Of a DNA stretch of 64,000 nt, positions 33,711 to 45,139 are shown piece by piece. This stretch comes from Glebionis coronaria. Its lineage: Eukaryota > Streptophyta > Magnoliopsida > Asterales > Asteraceae. Each line of letters opens with the position of its first letter. Positions within the stretch are counted from its first letter, which is position 1. A model generated the notes under the pieces. The model searched no databases and was not told the DNA's origin. It worked only from the letters and a program-made list of their open reading frames with translations. Where the stretch lies: positions 294,310,364 through 294,374,363 of the forward strand of contig CM046877.1 in NCBI GenBank assembly GCA_025667525.1, in the 5' to 3' direction. Both the position numbers and the translations under genes were made by a program.

Positions 33711-34778
33711 ATGCGTACACGATCCACGTCTTATCAAGAGCCCGAGCCTCTCGAAGACTTAGACATGGCCGATGTACAAAACAACAACAATAACCCACCT
33801 CAAAACAATAATAATAACAACAACAACCCACCTTTCAACAACAATAATAACAACAACAATGAACCTCTACCAGATAATCGCCCGATGATTGAACTTCTGC
33901 AAGCACATGTAGACGGCAACAATGATCCAATTGTCATACCCGCGATTGCAGCCAACAACTTTGAGCTCAAATCCGGTTTTATCCAGATGGTCTTTGCTCA
34001 ACCATTCTTGGGGCGTACCATTGATGATCCACATGAACACATCAAGAGATTCTTGCAACTCACCAATACGGTCAAATTCAATGGTGTTCCACAAGAGGTA
34101 ATCCGTTTACAACTTTTTCCCTTTTCTTTAGAGGGACAAGCCCGACATTGGCTTGCTAAGGAACCGCCACAAAGTATTCTTACGTGGACGGATTTGGAGA
34201 CCAAGTTTATCAACTACTTTTTCCCACCCTCTCGTACTACCGCTTTGCGGAATGAAATTATCAATTTTGAACAAAAGTACGATGAGTCTTTTAGTGAATC
34301 TTGGGACCATTTTAAAGATCTTTTAAGAAAGTGTCCACAACATGGTTTTACCAAAGTGCACCAAATTAACACTTTTTACAATGGTTTAAGCATGAATGAC
34401 TAAGATTCACTAAACAGTGCCTCGGGGGGTAATATTTTGGTTAAGACTTCCAATGCCGCTTGGGATATCATTGAGAATAAGTCTCGTGTGCAAACCAAGA
34501 GTGTGCGGACCAATGCCACTAGTGCTAGTACTAGTGACAGCGACAAGCGACTTGACAAAATCACTGCGCTTCTTGAATCGCTTGCTACCCAAACCGCTAG
34601 CAACACCAACAGCATCAACGCTAAAAATGCTCAAGTCAATGCTGTCAGCCAACCATGTGAAATCTGCGGGGGTCCTCATTCTTACACCACTTGTACCTCC
34701 ACCCAAGACTATCCTTCTGAGAATGTGAATGCAGCATACGGTACTTATCCTCCGGCCGCTTATCAAGCTCGTCCTTAA
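33711..34778 (+). pseudogene. gag: A1 Gag, N-terminal and zinc-knuckle region, two stops
   Basis: Starts MRTRSTSYQEPEPLEDL, then an Asn/Pro-rich low-complexity stretch. The retrotransposon Gag domain follows: PHEHIKRFLQLTNTVKF, then QARHWLAKEPPQSILTW, then NEIINFEQKYDESFSESW. A TAA at 34401 stops it after LSMND, but the same frame continues to 34776 (TAA), with a single knuckle-like CEICGGPHSYTTC near 34657. Lesions are few, so the copy was recently coding. Confidence 0.9.
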
Positions 34779-34790
34779 GGTGACCGCAAC

Positions 34791-36326
34791 TTGCTTAGCT
34801 ACCGCTCGAACAACTATCTCTCACCACCCGGTTTTCCTCCTAACAACCCAAACCAACAACAAAACCTCAATCGCCCTCCTCAACAACAACAACAAACTCG
34901 TGCACCCTACATACCACCTCACAAACAACCATATCCACCTCAAAGAAACAACCAAGTTTACCAACAACCTGCTTATCAACCACCTGCTTACCATGCTCCC
35001 CCTCCCAACCAACCCACCGCTTTACACCAAGAAGTGGAAACCTACATGAGGACTAACGATGTGATCGTGGGAAATCTTCAGCGGGAAGTGCTCAACTTGA
35101 AAGCAGACCTGGTGAAACAAGGGAACGATCTGAGAGCTGATATGAGAAACACTTTGGATAGTCAAACGAATGACTTAAAGAATATGATGGCTAGTTTCTT
35201 CCAAGGTAATCAACCCTCTTCTTCGGGTACTCTTCCGAGTAACACCGTTGCGAATCCAAGAGGGGAGATGAAAGCAATCACCACTCGCAGTGGCAAAGGT
35301 ACCAAGGAACCCGAGCTTCCTATACCTCCACCGGTGATTATGACTAAGGAAAATGAGTCACCTGTTCCTATTCCTCATCCTTCTACTTCCTCATTTTCTC
35401 CACCTCTTACTTCTACCCCTCCTCCACCTAAGGATGTGAGTGATCCTATTCTCCCAAAGACTTCCTCTTCTTCCGATATACCTTATCCATCAAGGTTGAG
35501 GAAAGAGAAGCTCAAAAGCAAGGATGATATTCAGGTTTCGAACTTTCTCAAAATGTTTAAACAATTGAATTTCAACATCTCCTTCGCCGAGGCTCTCGCT
35601 CACATGCCCAAGTATGTGAAAATGTTCAAAGATCTTCTTAGCGACAAGGAAAAGCTTCTTGATATTGCTAACACCCAACTTAATGAGAATTGCTCTGTAG
35701 TGCTCTTAAGAAAATTGCCAACCAAGCTTGGTGATCCGGGTCGCTTCTTAATCCCTTGCAACTTCCCGGGAGTAGAGAATTGCATGGCCCTAGCCGATCT
35801 AGGTGCCAGTATTAACTTAATGCCTTTAAGTGTTTGGAAGCAATTGTCTCTCCCTGAGCTAGTCCCCACCAAAATGACTTTGGAATTAGCTAACCGTACG
35901 GTTGCTTATCCAATGGGGATAGCCGAAGACGTCTTTGTAGGAGTCGACAAATTCACTTTTCCTGCCGATTTCATTGTCGTTAACTACGACATGGACCCTC
36001 GTGTGCCATTGATCGTTGGTCGTCCATTCTTGAGGACCGGTCGCACTCTCATCGATGTTGAAGCTGGTGAGCTTATCATGAGAGTGGGTGACGATAAAAT
36101 CGTCTTCAACATGGGAAAGCTTTCTAAACAGCCTTATTCATACGAGAGTGTTAATTGTATCGACGTTCTTGATGAGGCTTGTGAAGAACACTTCAAAGAT
36201 GCTTGTAAAAGTATTCCTACCTCTCTTCCCAATGTTGAGACCGTTTCCTCTATTGATTCATCACTATCTCTATTTGGAGAAAGTGATTTCCTTTGGAAAG
36301 ATTTGGAAGCCACCATGGAGATGTGA
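34791..36326 (+). pseudogene. gag-pol: A1 Gag C-terminus and aspartic protease
   Basis: 511-codon open part, in frame with Gag. A Pro/Gln/Asn-rich linker comes first, then a predicted helix (EVLNLKADLVKQGNDLRAD). The KAITTRSGK segment is typical of Athila. The retropepsin part reads ENCMALADLGASINLMPLS; the active-site triad is DLG, as is usual in Athila. VPLIVGRPFLRTGRTLIDV completes the protease fold. The frame ends at 36326, just before a frame change near 36290-36326. Confidence 0.9.
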
Positions 36327-37654
36327 ACTTAGCTAATGACGATTCTCTCACCGATTGGGATGAAGATCTTCGCCTCATTGAGAACCTTCTTAAAGAAGAC
36401 AATCTTTCCCCACCATCTCCCACGGTTATTGCTATCGATGCTCCGACTTTGAATACGCCTCCCGACGGAAATCCTCCAGATTTAGAACTTAAGGAGTTGT
36501 CGCCCCATCTCGAGTATGTGTTCCTTGAAGAAGAGAAGAAGTCGCATGTCATCATCGCGAAGGACTTGAAAGAAGACGAAAAATCTCGCCTCATCGCCGT
36601 GCTTAAAGATCATAAGAAGGCAATTGCTTGGAAAATTTCCGATATCCGCGGAATTGATCCAAACTTTTGTACTCACAAGATTCTCATGGAAGATGACTTT
36701 AAACCCGCAATCCAGAGCCGAAGAAGGGTTAATCCTCGCATTCATGACGTCATCAAACAAGAGGTTATCAAACTTCTAGATGCCGGCTTGATTTACCCTA
36801 TTTCGGATTTGCCTTGGGTAAGTCCCGTCCATTGTGTGCCCAAGAAGGGCGGAATAACCGTTGTTTCCAATGAACACAACGAGTTGATTCCCACTCGTCT
36901 CGTTACTGGGTGGAGAGTTTGTATTGACTATCGCAAGCTCAATGATGCCACGAGAAAAGACCACTTTCCTCTTCCTTTCATGGATCAAATGCTCGAGCGT
37001 CTTGCGGGTAATGACTATTACTGCTTCTTAGACGGTTTCTCCGGGTATTTTCAAATTCCCATCGATCCCAAAGACCAAGAAAATACCACATTCACTTGTC
37101 CCTACGGAACATTTGCTTACAAACGCATGCCTTTTGGTTTATGTAATGCTCCTGGGACGTTCCAAAGGTGTATGATGGCTATCTTCCATGACATGGTTGA
37201 AGAAACTATGGAAGTATTCATGGATGATTTCTCGGTTTATGGTGATTCATTCTCTGCTTGCCTTGCCAATTTAGAACGTATGCTTAAGCGGTGTGAAGAC
37301 ACTCACCTTGTTCTTAATTGGGAAAAATGCCATTTCATGGTAAAAGAGGGCATCGTGCTAGGACACAAGATCTCCAAAGCCGGTCTTGAAGTGGACCGTA
37401 CTAAAGTCGCTGTTATTCCTAAATTGCCTCCACCTTCAACCATGAAGGGTGTGATAAGTTTCCTTGGTCATGCGGGCTTCTACCGTCGATTCATCAAAGA
37501 TTTTTCTAAAATCGCTCGCCCGATGACCCACCTCTTGGAAAAAGATACTCCTTTTATCTTTTCCAAAGAGTGTATTGAAGCCTTCAACCTGCTTAAGGAC
37601 AAGCTAACTAAGGCACCGGTCTTGGTTACCCCTAATTGGAAGCTTCCCTTTTAG
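36293..37654 (+). pseudogene. pol: A1 reverse transcriptase
   Basis: 453-codon part. The classical Gypsy reverse transcriptase blocks are visible: DLPWVSPVHCVPKKGGITVV, then WRVCIDYRKLNDATRKDHF, FSGYFQIPIDPKDQENTTF, GTFAYKRMPFGLCNAPGTF and the catalytic FMDDFSVYG (FMDD at 37217-37228). FLGHAGFYRRFIKDFSKIA follows. It ends at a TAG (37652) where the sequence continues in the same frame into RNase H. Apart from that and the upstream frame change it looks intact. Confidence 0.92.
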
Positions 37655-38428
37655 TTGATGTGCGATGCTAGCGACTATGCTATTGGAGCGGTTTTGGGCC
37701 AAAGAGTGAACAAACACTTCCAACCGATCCATTACGCTAGCAAGACAATGACGGGGGCTCAATTGCATTACACGACAACCGAAAAAGAGCTTTTAGCTGT
37801 TGTCTATGCTTTTGAAAAATTTCACCCCTATCTTGTCCTTTCCACTACAATCGTTTATACCGATCATTCCGCGTTGAAGTACTTGTTAACTAAACAAGAT
37901 TCCAAACCAAGACTTCTTCGCTGGGTTTTGCTACTCCAAGAATTTAAAATCGAAATTCGCGATAAGAAAGGAGCAGAAAACCTAGCCGCGGATCATCTCA
38001 GTAGACTTGAGGATCCTTACCAAGGGGATCATCCGAACAAAGAGATCAATGACTCTTTTCCCCTGGAGACCTTAATGTCTATCAACTCGACTTCTGATGA
38101 AACCCCGTGGTTTGCGGACATTGCAAACTACTTGGCGGGTGGAATTCTCGTTGACGGGTTAACATCCCAGCAAAAGAAGAAGTTCTTCAAAGACATTAAG
38201 ACTTACTTTTGGGATGACCCGTATCTATTCAAACAATGTGCTGATTTGATTATTCGCCGATGTGTTGATGGACCGGCAGCTTTAGAAATCCTTGACGCTT
38301 GCCACAAAGGACCCACCGGTGGTCACTTTGGTCCCAACTACACCGCCAAAAAAGTGTTTGACTCGGGATTTTATTGGCCCACCATTTATCGTGATGCTCA
38401 CGATATGGTTAAACGTTGTGATGCTTGA
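37655..38428 (+). pseudogene. pol: A1 RNase H and integrase zinc domain
   Basis: Same frame as the reverse transcriptase. RNase H blocks: [16 protein letters not shown], then [20 protein letters not shown], then [20 protein letters not shown] and [10 protein letters not shown]. The integrase H2C2 zinc domain begins at [14 protein letters not shown] and runs to VKRCDA. It is stopped by TGA at 38426, inside the CxxC part. Confidence 0.9.
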
Positions 38429-39387
38429 CAAAAACAAGGCAAGATCACACATAAAGACGAGATGCCTCAGAATTTCATTCAAGAATGTGAAATCTTTGAT
38501 GTTTGGGGTATCGACTTTATGGGGCCATTCCCTTCCTCTAAAGAAAACAAATACATCCTTGTAGCCGTTGACTACGTTTCAAAGTGGGTTGAAGCCAAAG
38601 CTTAACCTACTAATGACGCAAGGGTGGTTTGTAACTTTTTGAAATCGCTATTCGCTAGATTCGGTGTGCCTCGTGCCATTATTAGTGATCGCGGGACTCA
38701 TTTTTGCAATGACCAATTCGTAAGAGTCATGGCCAGGCTGAAAATCATCATCTTTCCACCGCCTACCACCCACAAACTAATGGCCAGGCTGAAATATCCA
38801 ACCGAGGATTAAAGCGAATTCTTGAAAGAACCGTGGGAGAGCATCGTGCCTCATGGGCTGATAAACTTGATGATGCTTTGTGGGCTTTCTGTACCGCATA
38901 CAAGACTCCAATTGGTTGTACACCATATCGTCTCGTGTACGGGAAATCATGCCACCTCCCCATTGAGTTGGAGCACAAGGCTTACTGGGCCTTGAAGTGG
39001 GCTAATTTTGATATCAACAAAGCCGGTGACCTACGCAAGATCCAACTCAATGAGCTGAATGAACTCCGGAATGAGGCTTATGAAAATTCTTTGATCTATA
39101 AGGAAAAGACTAAGCTCATTCACGACTCTAAGATTAAGAACCGAGAGTTCCAAGTTGGAGACAAAGTTTTACTCTTTAACTCTCGGTTGAAAATCTTTTC
39201 GGGCAAGCTGAAATCTCGTTGGTCCGGCCCATTCACCATTGCCCAAATTTTTCCATATGGTACTCTCGAGCTCGCTCAACCTAATGGACCTAATTTTAAG
39301 GTGAATGGCCAACGAGTGAAGTTGTACTTTGGTGAGGACATCTCTCAGGAGATGATTCCATCCCTCACCACGTTCCCCATGAACTAA
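38429..39387 (+). pseudogene. pol: A1 integrase core and C-terminus, with local template-switch lesion
   Basis: After the TGA the frame continues with [17 protein letters not shown] (first aspartate) to a TAA at 38603, then FGVPRAIISDRGTHFCN (second aspartate). At 38729-38743 a 15-base copy of ATGGCCAGGCTGAAA, identical to 38780-38794, replaces expected sequence and shifts the frame. The glutamate region and the rest read openly: [16 protein letters not shown], then [12 protein letters not shown], then [15 protein letters not shown]. The 184-codon tail (38833-39387) ends in a normal stop. Confidence 0.9.
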
Positions 39388-41329
39388 TTTTGGGTCGAGT
39401 CAGGCTCGTGACTCGGTTATCAAAAACAAGCGCTCCTCGGGAGGCAGCCCGAGTATCTATCCTTTTCTGTTTTAACCTCCTAAGTGTAGGGGGACCTCTA
39501 TAGGTGTTTGTGTTTGTGTGATGATGTGATTACAGGGATAAGTGCACTTTTGGAACCTTTGAAGAACCGTGCTCCCGTGTTATCCGAAATCCGGTTCTAT
39601 CTCTCAACTATCGTGATTCAATTTTCTTCATACTCACATTTAAAATTGATCACGTTAGTCGTCTCTTCCTTAGCTTGATTTAACCAACGTGCACAATGTC
39701 ATAAGTGTAGGGGAGACTTTTCCCACATGCTTAAACATTGAGGACAATGTTTATCTTAAGTGTAGGGGGACTTCTATCGAAGTTTTAAGTGGACTTTTCC
39801 ATGAAAATGCCTTCATTTAGCCGGAAAATCATCTTTTTCAACATTTTTCAAATTTTTTATTAACTTTGGCAATATATTCGTAATTTTTTAAATTTTTATC
39901 GTTGCTTTCATATGTATATATCCCGCAATAAAGTCAAAAATATTAATAAAGTGGTGTAGCTAGTTTTGAAGTCTTTGACATATTAGGCCCGTTGCGATTA
40001 TTTTGACTCAACCCGAATAGACTTATCTAAGTTTATTCTAGCTAGTATCCTTAACCATGTAGACCTTAATTGGTTTATTAGGCTAAGTATCCACGAGTCT
40101 CATTACTTGAGATTTTAAATTGTGGAGAACGAGAAATGATAGAGTCAATTATAAGTCGGTATTCTTGCACAAACTCACTTGGTGTAATTATCTGCCTACT
40201 CTCCCATCACTTGCTAATAATTTATCTGCAATAAGTAAGGTCGTACGATTTGAAAAGTTACTTAGCTTCTAGCCCAAGATCGTTTAAAAGTTGCTCGGTA
40301 ATGATAAGAGTTCATAGCCAAGGCATAACTTATGAAGCGGGGCGCGAAGATTGGCGAGTCCGAAAAGGCCCTAACAAGGCATGAGGATTCAATCTTATTG
40401 CTAAAGATCCAAGGTGATGTGAAAAGCATTATTCCCAAAATCAATATGAAGGATCAAGACTCACGGCGAAAAGCAATCAACTCCCATAAAGATGATGGAG
40501 AAGTCTATCCGAAAAGACCCTAACAAGGTATGAGGATAAATAGATCCAAGTCCGAAAAGGAGGCGGATCGTTGTATCTCAAAATCCCAAATAGAGATTGA
40601 AGAAATAATCATGAAGTCGTGGTCAACAAAGTTGGAGTACCCCTCAAAAGTCTCCAAGTGAAGAAACTCTATTAACGATGAGAAGACCATTATCTCAAGC
40701 ACGTCTCTCAAGATATGAAGTATGAAGTACATGCCAAATATCGGCCAAGAGAAAGGTCTCAAATCGTGAACTGAGTTATGCCAAGATATGAACTTTTTTA
40801 TATCCCGAGAAACAGTTTTAAGAGATTTTGTCCTTTAGCTAACTATTGATCAAATCGTCCTACTTTGCTTTCAGCCTAAATAAACTATCGAAATAAGTCC
40901 AAAAATGCATCTTCATGATCATTCTAAGACAAAAATAAAATATTAGAGATACACCTAGGAATAAGGGAGTTTAAGCATATAATTAAGCCATGTGTGTAAG
41001 TGTTTGATTTACTAACTTATAATAACAATGATCTCGTTTTTAAGCTTAGTTTGGGGAACGTGAAACTTGAGGGTGATAAATCTTCGCAGCACCAAAGCCC
41101 TAATGTAAGTCCTTGATCTCTTTGCAAGTTATTTCCATGTAGCTATTTTCAAGTGAAAATGGTTTTCTATCCTTTTGTTTACTTTAAAGTTTTAATCTCT
41201 CTTAGTACTTTAATTTTTGTTTAGTATTACTTTAATAAGGCCAAGGTTGATTGATTATGAGAAAAGTGTAAAATTGCTTTATCACTAAGCATTGCATGAG
41301 GGCATGGCAATGGTTAAGTGTAGGGGATT
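39388..41329 (+). other. A1 post-pol non-coding region
   Basis: About 1.9 kb. No env-like frame is seen. TAAGTGTAGGGG(G)A recurs at 39481, 39712, 39757 and, as the true polypurine tract, 41314. A ~25-bp phrase with GTCCGAAAAG, CCCTAACAAGG and ATGAGGAT is present twice (about 40358 and 40506). Confidence 0.7.
41314..41329 (+). other. A1 polypurine tract
   Basis: TTAAGTGTAGGGGATT abuts the 3' LTR. Three upstream look-alikes lie at 39481-39770. Confidence 0.8.
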
Positions 41330-42975
41330 TGATAGGTGTGTAAACACCCATCCTTTTTCCACTTAATTCTGGCTAAAACGAGACCAAAACACGTATTTAA
41401 TATCATTTGTTTGGAATTATGCGTGGTTTTTGTGTTTATTGTGTTTTCAGAGCCAACCGGATGAATATTGAAGAAAACATGGGATTGCACGGGTTTTATG
41501 GAAGAAAAAGACTCAAGACGAAGTCTATTGTCCAAGAGATGCAAAAGATTTGAAGTCACTGGGCCTATTTGAAGATTTATCGAAGAAAAGGACCAAAGAT
41601 TGAAGATTTACATATGTCGAAGAAACTCAAGTCTATTAAACGAAGAAATTAAAAGACGAGTTGAATTTAATCATCGACAAATCCCGAATCAGAATCGAAA
41701 ACGTCGACTTTTCTGAAAAGACGAGAAGACAAGAAGAAAGGGAGAAAGCCCACTCACCAACCAAAGGGAACACCTATATAAAGAATTCCCTTCACACTTT
41801 TCATTCAGTTTTTCATTCCTTTTTTCTCTCTTTTCTGTTCGTAGGCATCACCAACACCATTAGGGTGTTTGGTGATTTTGATTCTTGTTTTTTCAATCTT
41901 GTAGTTTAATCTTTGTCTTTTGATTGTTTAAACATTAATCTATCAATTTAATCCTTCATTTCATCTTGTTCATCTTCATCTTTTTGATTCAAAGTTAAAG
42001 CTCTTATTTGGTTAATTATGATCTTTAAAAGTTATTGGGTTTTAAGTTTTTATTGATGGGATTTGTTGTTTATGGTTAGTATATGATTCGTGGTTAGTTT
42101 TATTTAAGTTTTGGTTAAACACTTGGTGGATTTTGGCTTGAAATCGCATTCCCCTGTTTCTCTATCTCCTACTATTCTTGAATTTTTCCCAGGTTCCGAA
42201 TGAGCATAAAACTTCCGAATGAAGCATCTTGTTTAAAGTTCCGAATCAATTTGCATTAAAAAGTTCCGAATAAAGTTCCGAATGAATGATTTTTAAAAGT
42301 TCCGAATGAATGGTTTTTCAAAGTTCCGAATGAATGATTTTAAAAGTTCCGAATGAATAGTTTTTCAAAAGTTCCGAATCATTTTCATTTTTAAAGTTCC
42401 GAACAAAAATCTTTAAAAGTTCCGAATCAGTTTTGCTTAAAAGTTCCGAATAAAGTTCCGAGTAAACTTCCGAACCAAATCTTCCGAATCAAGGAGTTCA
42501 TCCGGAAGAGTTCCGGATCAAGAAGTTCCGAACGAAAGTTCCGGATCAAGGAAAACTTCCAAATCAGAGAGTTCCGAATCAAGCTTGTTCACTCGGAAGA
42601 CTTCCGAATCAAGGAGTTCATCCGGAAGAGTTCCGGATCAAAAAGTTCCGAACCAGAGGGTTCATTCGGAAGAATTCCGAACCAAACTTCCGAATCAATT
42701 TTCTTTTGAGTATTTCGAATCAGAGTTAAGTGATATTTACTGTTTCTTTTTAATGTTTCTTTTTAATACTTAAATTTTAATTCAAGTTTTAGTAATTGCT
42801 ATTAAATTAATTACTTTTACTTTAAGTTTACACCTTAGTGCATTCAAACCTTTAGTAGAATAGAAAAACCCAATCCCCCTATTTGTCACCAAGAACAATC
42901 TTTCCACTTTTAGCTGTAATCAATTCGAGAAGATACCGAGATCTAATCTGAACCCATAGCAAATCAAGTGTATCA
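41330..42975 (+). repeat. A1 3' LTR (1646 bp)
   Basis: Direct repeat of 31851-33496 with about 1% differences by eye; includes the same TTCCGAAT array (42193-42723) and TATA-like box (41775). Confidence 0.96.
42193..42723 (+). repeat. TTCCGAAT/TTCCGGAT word array in A1 3' LTR
   Basis: Second copy of the array described at 32713-33243; near-identical apart from a few substitutions, some of which hit the word itself (TTCCAAAT near 42558). Confidence 0.88.
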
Positions 42976-42980
42976 GAAAT
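42976..42980. repeat. Target-site duplication of A1, right copy (GAAAT)
   Basis: Matches 31846-31850. Confidence 0.95.
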
Positions 42981-44123
42981 CAATCCGATAAAGGAGCTAA
43001 GATTGATGTTGCTATTCAAGCAAGGTCTACCACTGGTTCTACTGCTGAAGAGCGTAGAGAGATACCTGAGGATAGGAGAGCCATCTCAACTACTGATATA
43101 GCCAAAAGAAGGAATGACATGAAGACCTTAAGCATCCTCAAACTTTCTATGGGTCCAAACAATCAGCATAAGTATAGAAGCTTTGAGTATGCCAAAGAAC
43201 TTTGGGCAGCTCTTCAAGTCAACTATGGTGGTAATGATGACACTACCAAAGAAAAGAAGAAGCAACTCTTGCATGAATATGCTATATTTAAAGATCTTCC
43301 CAACGAGAAGCTAAGTGAGGTAAGAAGCAGACTTCTTGATATCACTAGCAAGTTGACCTTTATGTGAACATAACATGATGATGAAGATATCATTACTACT
43401 TTCCTAAAGAGTCTTGGTGAGGTATGGAAAATTGAAGCTAGATCTATAATTGTTACCAATGGACATAGGAGTTCTACTTTTGAAGACGTCTACAATAAGC
43501 TAAGGATTATAGAGAATGAAATCTTATTGGATCATGGAAGCAAGTCAACATCTGGAAACATGGATTTCATCTCACATTGTGAAGGTCAAGTCAATAAGAG
43601 AGAGTCATATGTACATCCTGTCACTGGATCACCTTATGTCAGCAGTGGATCAACCTTTGTCAGTGCCTCACATTCAGACGCTGACACATACAATGTTGAC
43701 TCACCAAGGCTTAAAACTGCTGGTATTGATTTAGATACAGTATGTGCATACATTGATGCATTGCCCAATGGTTCCTTGATTACATATAAGGATCTTGAGC
43801 AAATCAGTGATGAGAATTTGGAAGAGATGGATATTAAATGGAATATGGCACTTGCAAGCATAAGGGACAACAGATGGAATAGGAGATTTAGAAAGAAGAT
43901 GACCTTCAATGTTAAAGACATTGATGGATTTGATAAATCCAAGTTTGAGTGTTGCAACTGCCATAGGATGGACCACTTTATGAGGGAATGCAGATCTCCA
44001 AAAAGATCTGATGCTGGAAAGGCTTCAAGCCAAGTCATCAAGGTTGAAGAGACAAAGGTTATGGTTGCCATGCAAAACATTGATGGTGTTGGATGGGACT
44101 GGAGCTTTTTGGAAAAGGATGTG
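42981..44123 (+). pseudogene. gag: C3 Gag, middle part with first zinc knuckle, cut by C2
   Basis: Continues codon 51 onward. ERREIPEDRRAISTTDIAKR and FEYAKELWAALQVNYGG are the UBN2-type Gag core. Two stops three codons apart (43365 TGA, 43371 TAA) interrupt it, and the same frame resumes: FLKSLGEVWKIEARSII, then LRIIENEILLDHG. The first zinc knuckle is CCNCHRMDHFMREC at 43950-43991. The frame then runs to FLEKDV, where C2 is inserted; it resumes at 62139 with EENKAL in the same frame. Confidence 0.9.
44119..44123. repeat. Target-site duplication of C2, left copy (ATGTG)
   Basis: ATGTG precedes TGTAGAATAT; right copy at 62134-62138. Confidence 0.95.
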
Positions 44124-44302
44124 TGTAGAATATTGATAACCTATGAATCTATGAAGTGGGTTGATGTTTTCTAGAGAGAGAAACTAGAGAGAGAAAGTGA
44201 GAGAGAAACTAGAGAGAGAAAGTGAGAGAAAAACTATGTGTATTTTATTAAGTGGAACTAGAAAAATGACAACAACCAACCCCTTTCCAAGGAGGAAAGG
44301 GG

Positions 44303-44310
44303 TATTTATA
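44303..44310 (-). promoter_or_regulatory. TATA-like box in C2 3' LTR
   Basis: TATAAATA on the minus strand; the 5' LTR copy at 61968-61975 would be the active promoter. Confidence 0.5.
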
Positions 44311-44334
44311 CTTCCAAGCAACATTGGGCTTGGG

Positions 44335-44361
44335 CCGGTCCATGACAAGCCCATGGACCGG
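44335..44361 (-). repeat. Perfect 10-bp inverted repeat in C2 3' LTR
   Basis: CCGGTCCATG, 7-base spacer, CATGGACCGG. It lies just upstream of the TATA-like box in the element's direction. The 5' LTR copy (62000-62026) has one mismatch. Confidence 0.75.
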
Positions 44362-44468
44362 TTCTTACTTAACTTAATAAGCAACTATTACCTACGAGCT
44401 ATTACAATCATTAATAATATTGTGGAGTGACCGATACTTCTAATATACGTAAAAACGTATTTCTAACA

Positions 44469-44482
44469 ATCTCCCCCTAAGG
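44469..44482 (-). other. C2 polypurine tract
   Basis: Read on the minus strand CCCTTAGGGGGAGAT abuts the 3' LTR. GGGGGAG blocks also occur on this strand near 46333, 46539 and 52111, matching the multiple polypurine tracts known for Sireviruses. Confidence 0.85.
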
Positions 44483-44824
44483 GAGGTCACTCCACGTTAC
44501 AAAGTTCTAAACCTAGCATACTATACTAAGTCTTCGTTCTTTAGCTCGTAGTCTTTTCTTCTTTTCTTTCTTTTGTTGTGAATATGTTGGTTTGATCTTT
44601 TAGGCTTTGGCTTGAGAGCATTGTTCTTTTGGCCTTTCACGTGCGATCTTTTGCCTTCTTGTGAATTTTGCCTCCTCGTGACTCCATGTTCCACACACTC
44701 GTGTCTTTTTGTTGAATTCTCGAAAGTTTCAGAGTTTGGTACAGCGGAAGACTTTATCTTGTACTTTCTTGAATTTTTGCTAAACTTTGATGCAGAAAAA
44801 CATAAGCATGTGGGAACGACTTCT

Positions 44825-44932
44825 ACAGGTACACCACAACACCACCGTCTTCACTGGTACACAGCAACGCCACCGTCTTCAGCAGGTACACAGCAACGCC
44901 ATCGTCTTTAACAGGTACACAGCAACGACACG
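44825..44932 (-). repeat. Short tandem array, unit about 29 bp, in C2 3' region
   Basis: Four units on the plus strand of the form CAGGTACACAGCAACGCC followed by ACCGTCTTC, with small differences. No counterpart at the matching place in C1. Confidence 0.8.
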
Positions 44933-45139
44933 AATAAAATAGCTTTGAACATTTTATTCTAATTCGGTAGCATTTTACCTCCGGTCGGTGAAGACCGTTG
45001 GACGATATTAGATATCGTACCCGTGACGGATAGTTTCAATTAAGTAACTTCCTGACAGGATTTCGCGGGTAAACCCGTTCTCTTTATTCGACCGTCCAAA
45101 GCTGACTGCGAACATAAAGAGTGAATCACTTGGATAAAT

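Larger units (their letters stand above)
31851..42975 (+). mobile_element. A1: Athila-type Gypsy element, nearly complete
   Basis: 11.1 kb, LTRs of 1646 bp each, primer site TGGCGCCGCTGCCGG (tRNA-Asp type, typical of Athila), gag-pol over 33711-39387 and GAAAT duplications. By eye about 17 substitutions separate the LTRs (about 1%). The coding region has only a handful of stops and two frame changes. No env-like frame is visible after pol. It interrupts C3 within gag. Confidence 0.93.
44124..44468 (-). repeat. C2 3' LTR (345 bp)
   Basis: On the minus strand TGTTAGAAATACG...TTCTACA. It differs from the 5' LTR mainly by one extra ~25-bp copy of a GAGAGAAACTAGAGAG unit (44170-44225). Confidence 0.95.
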
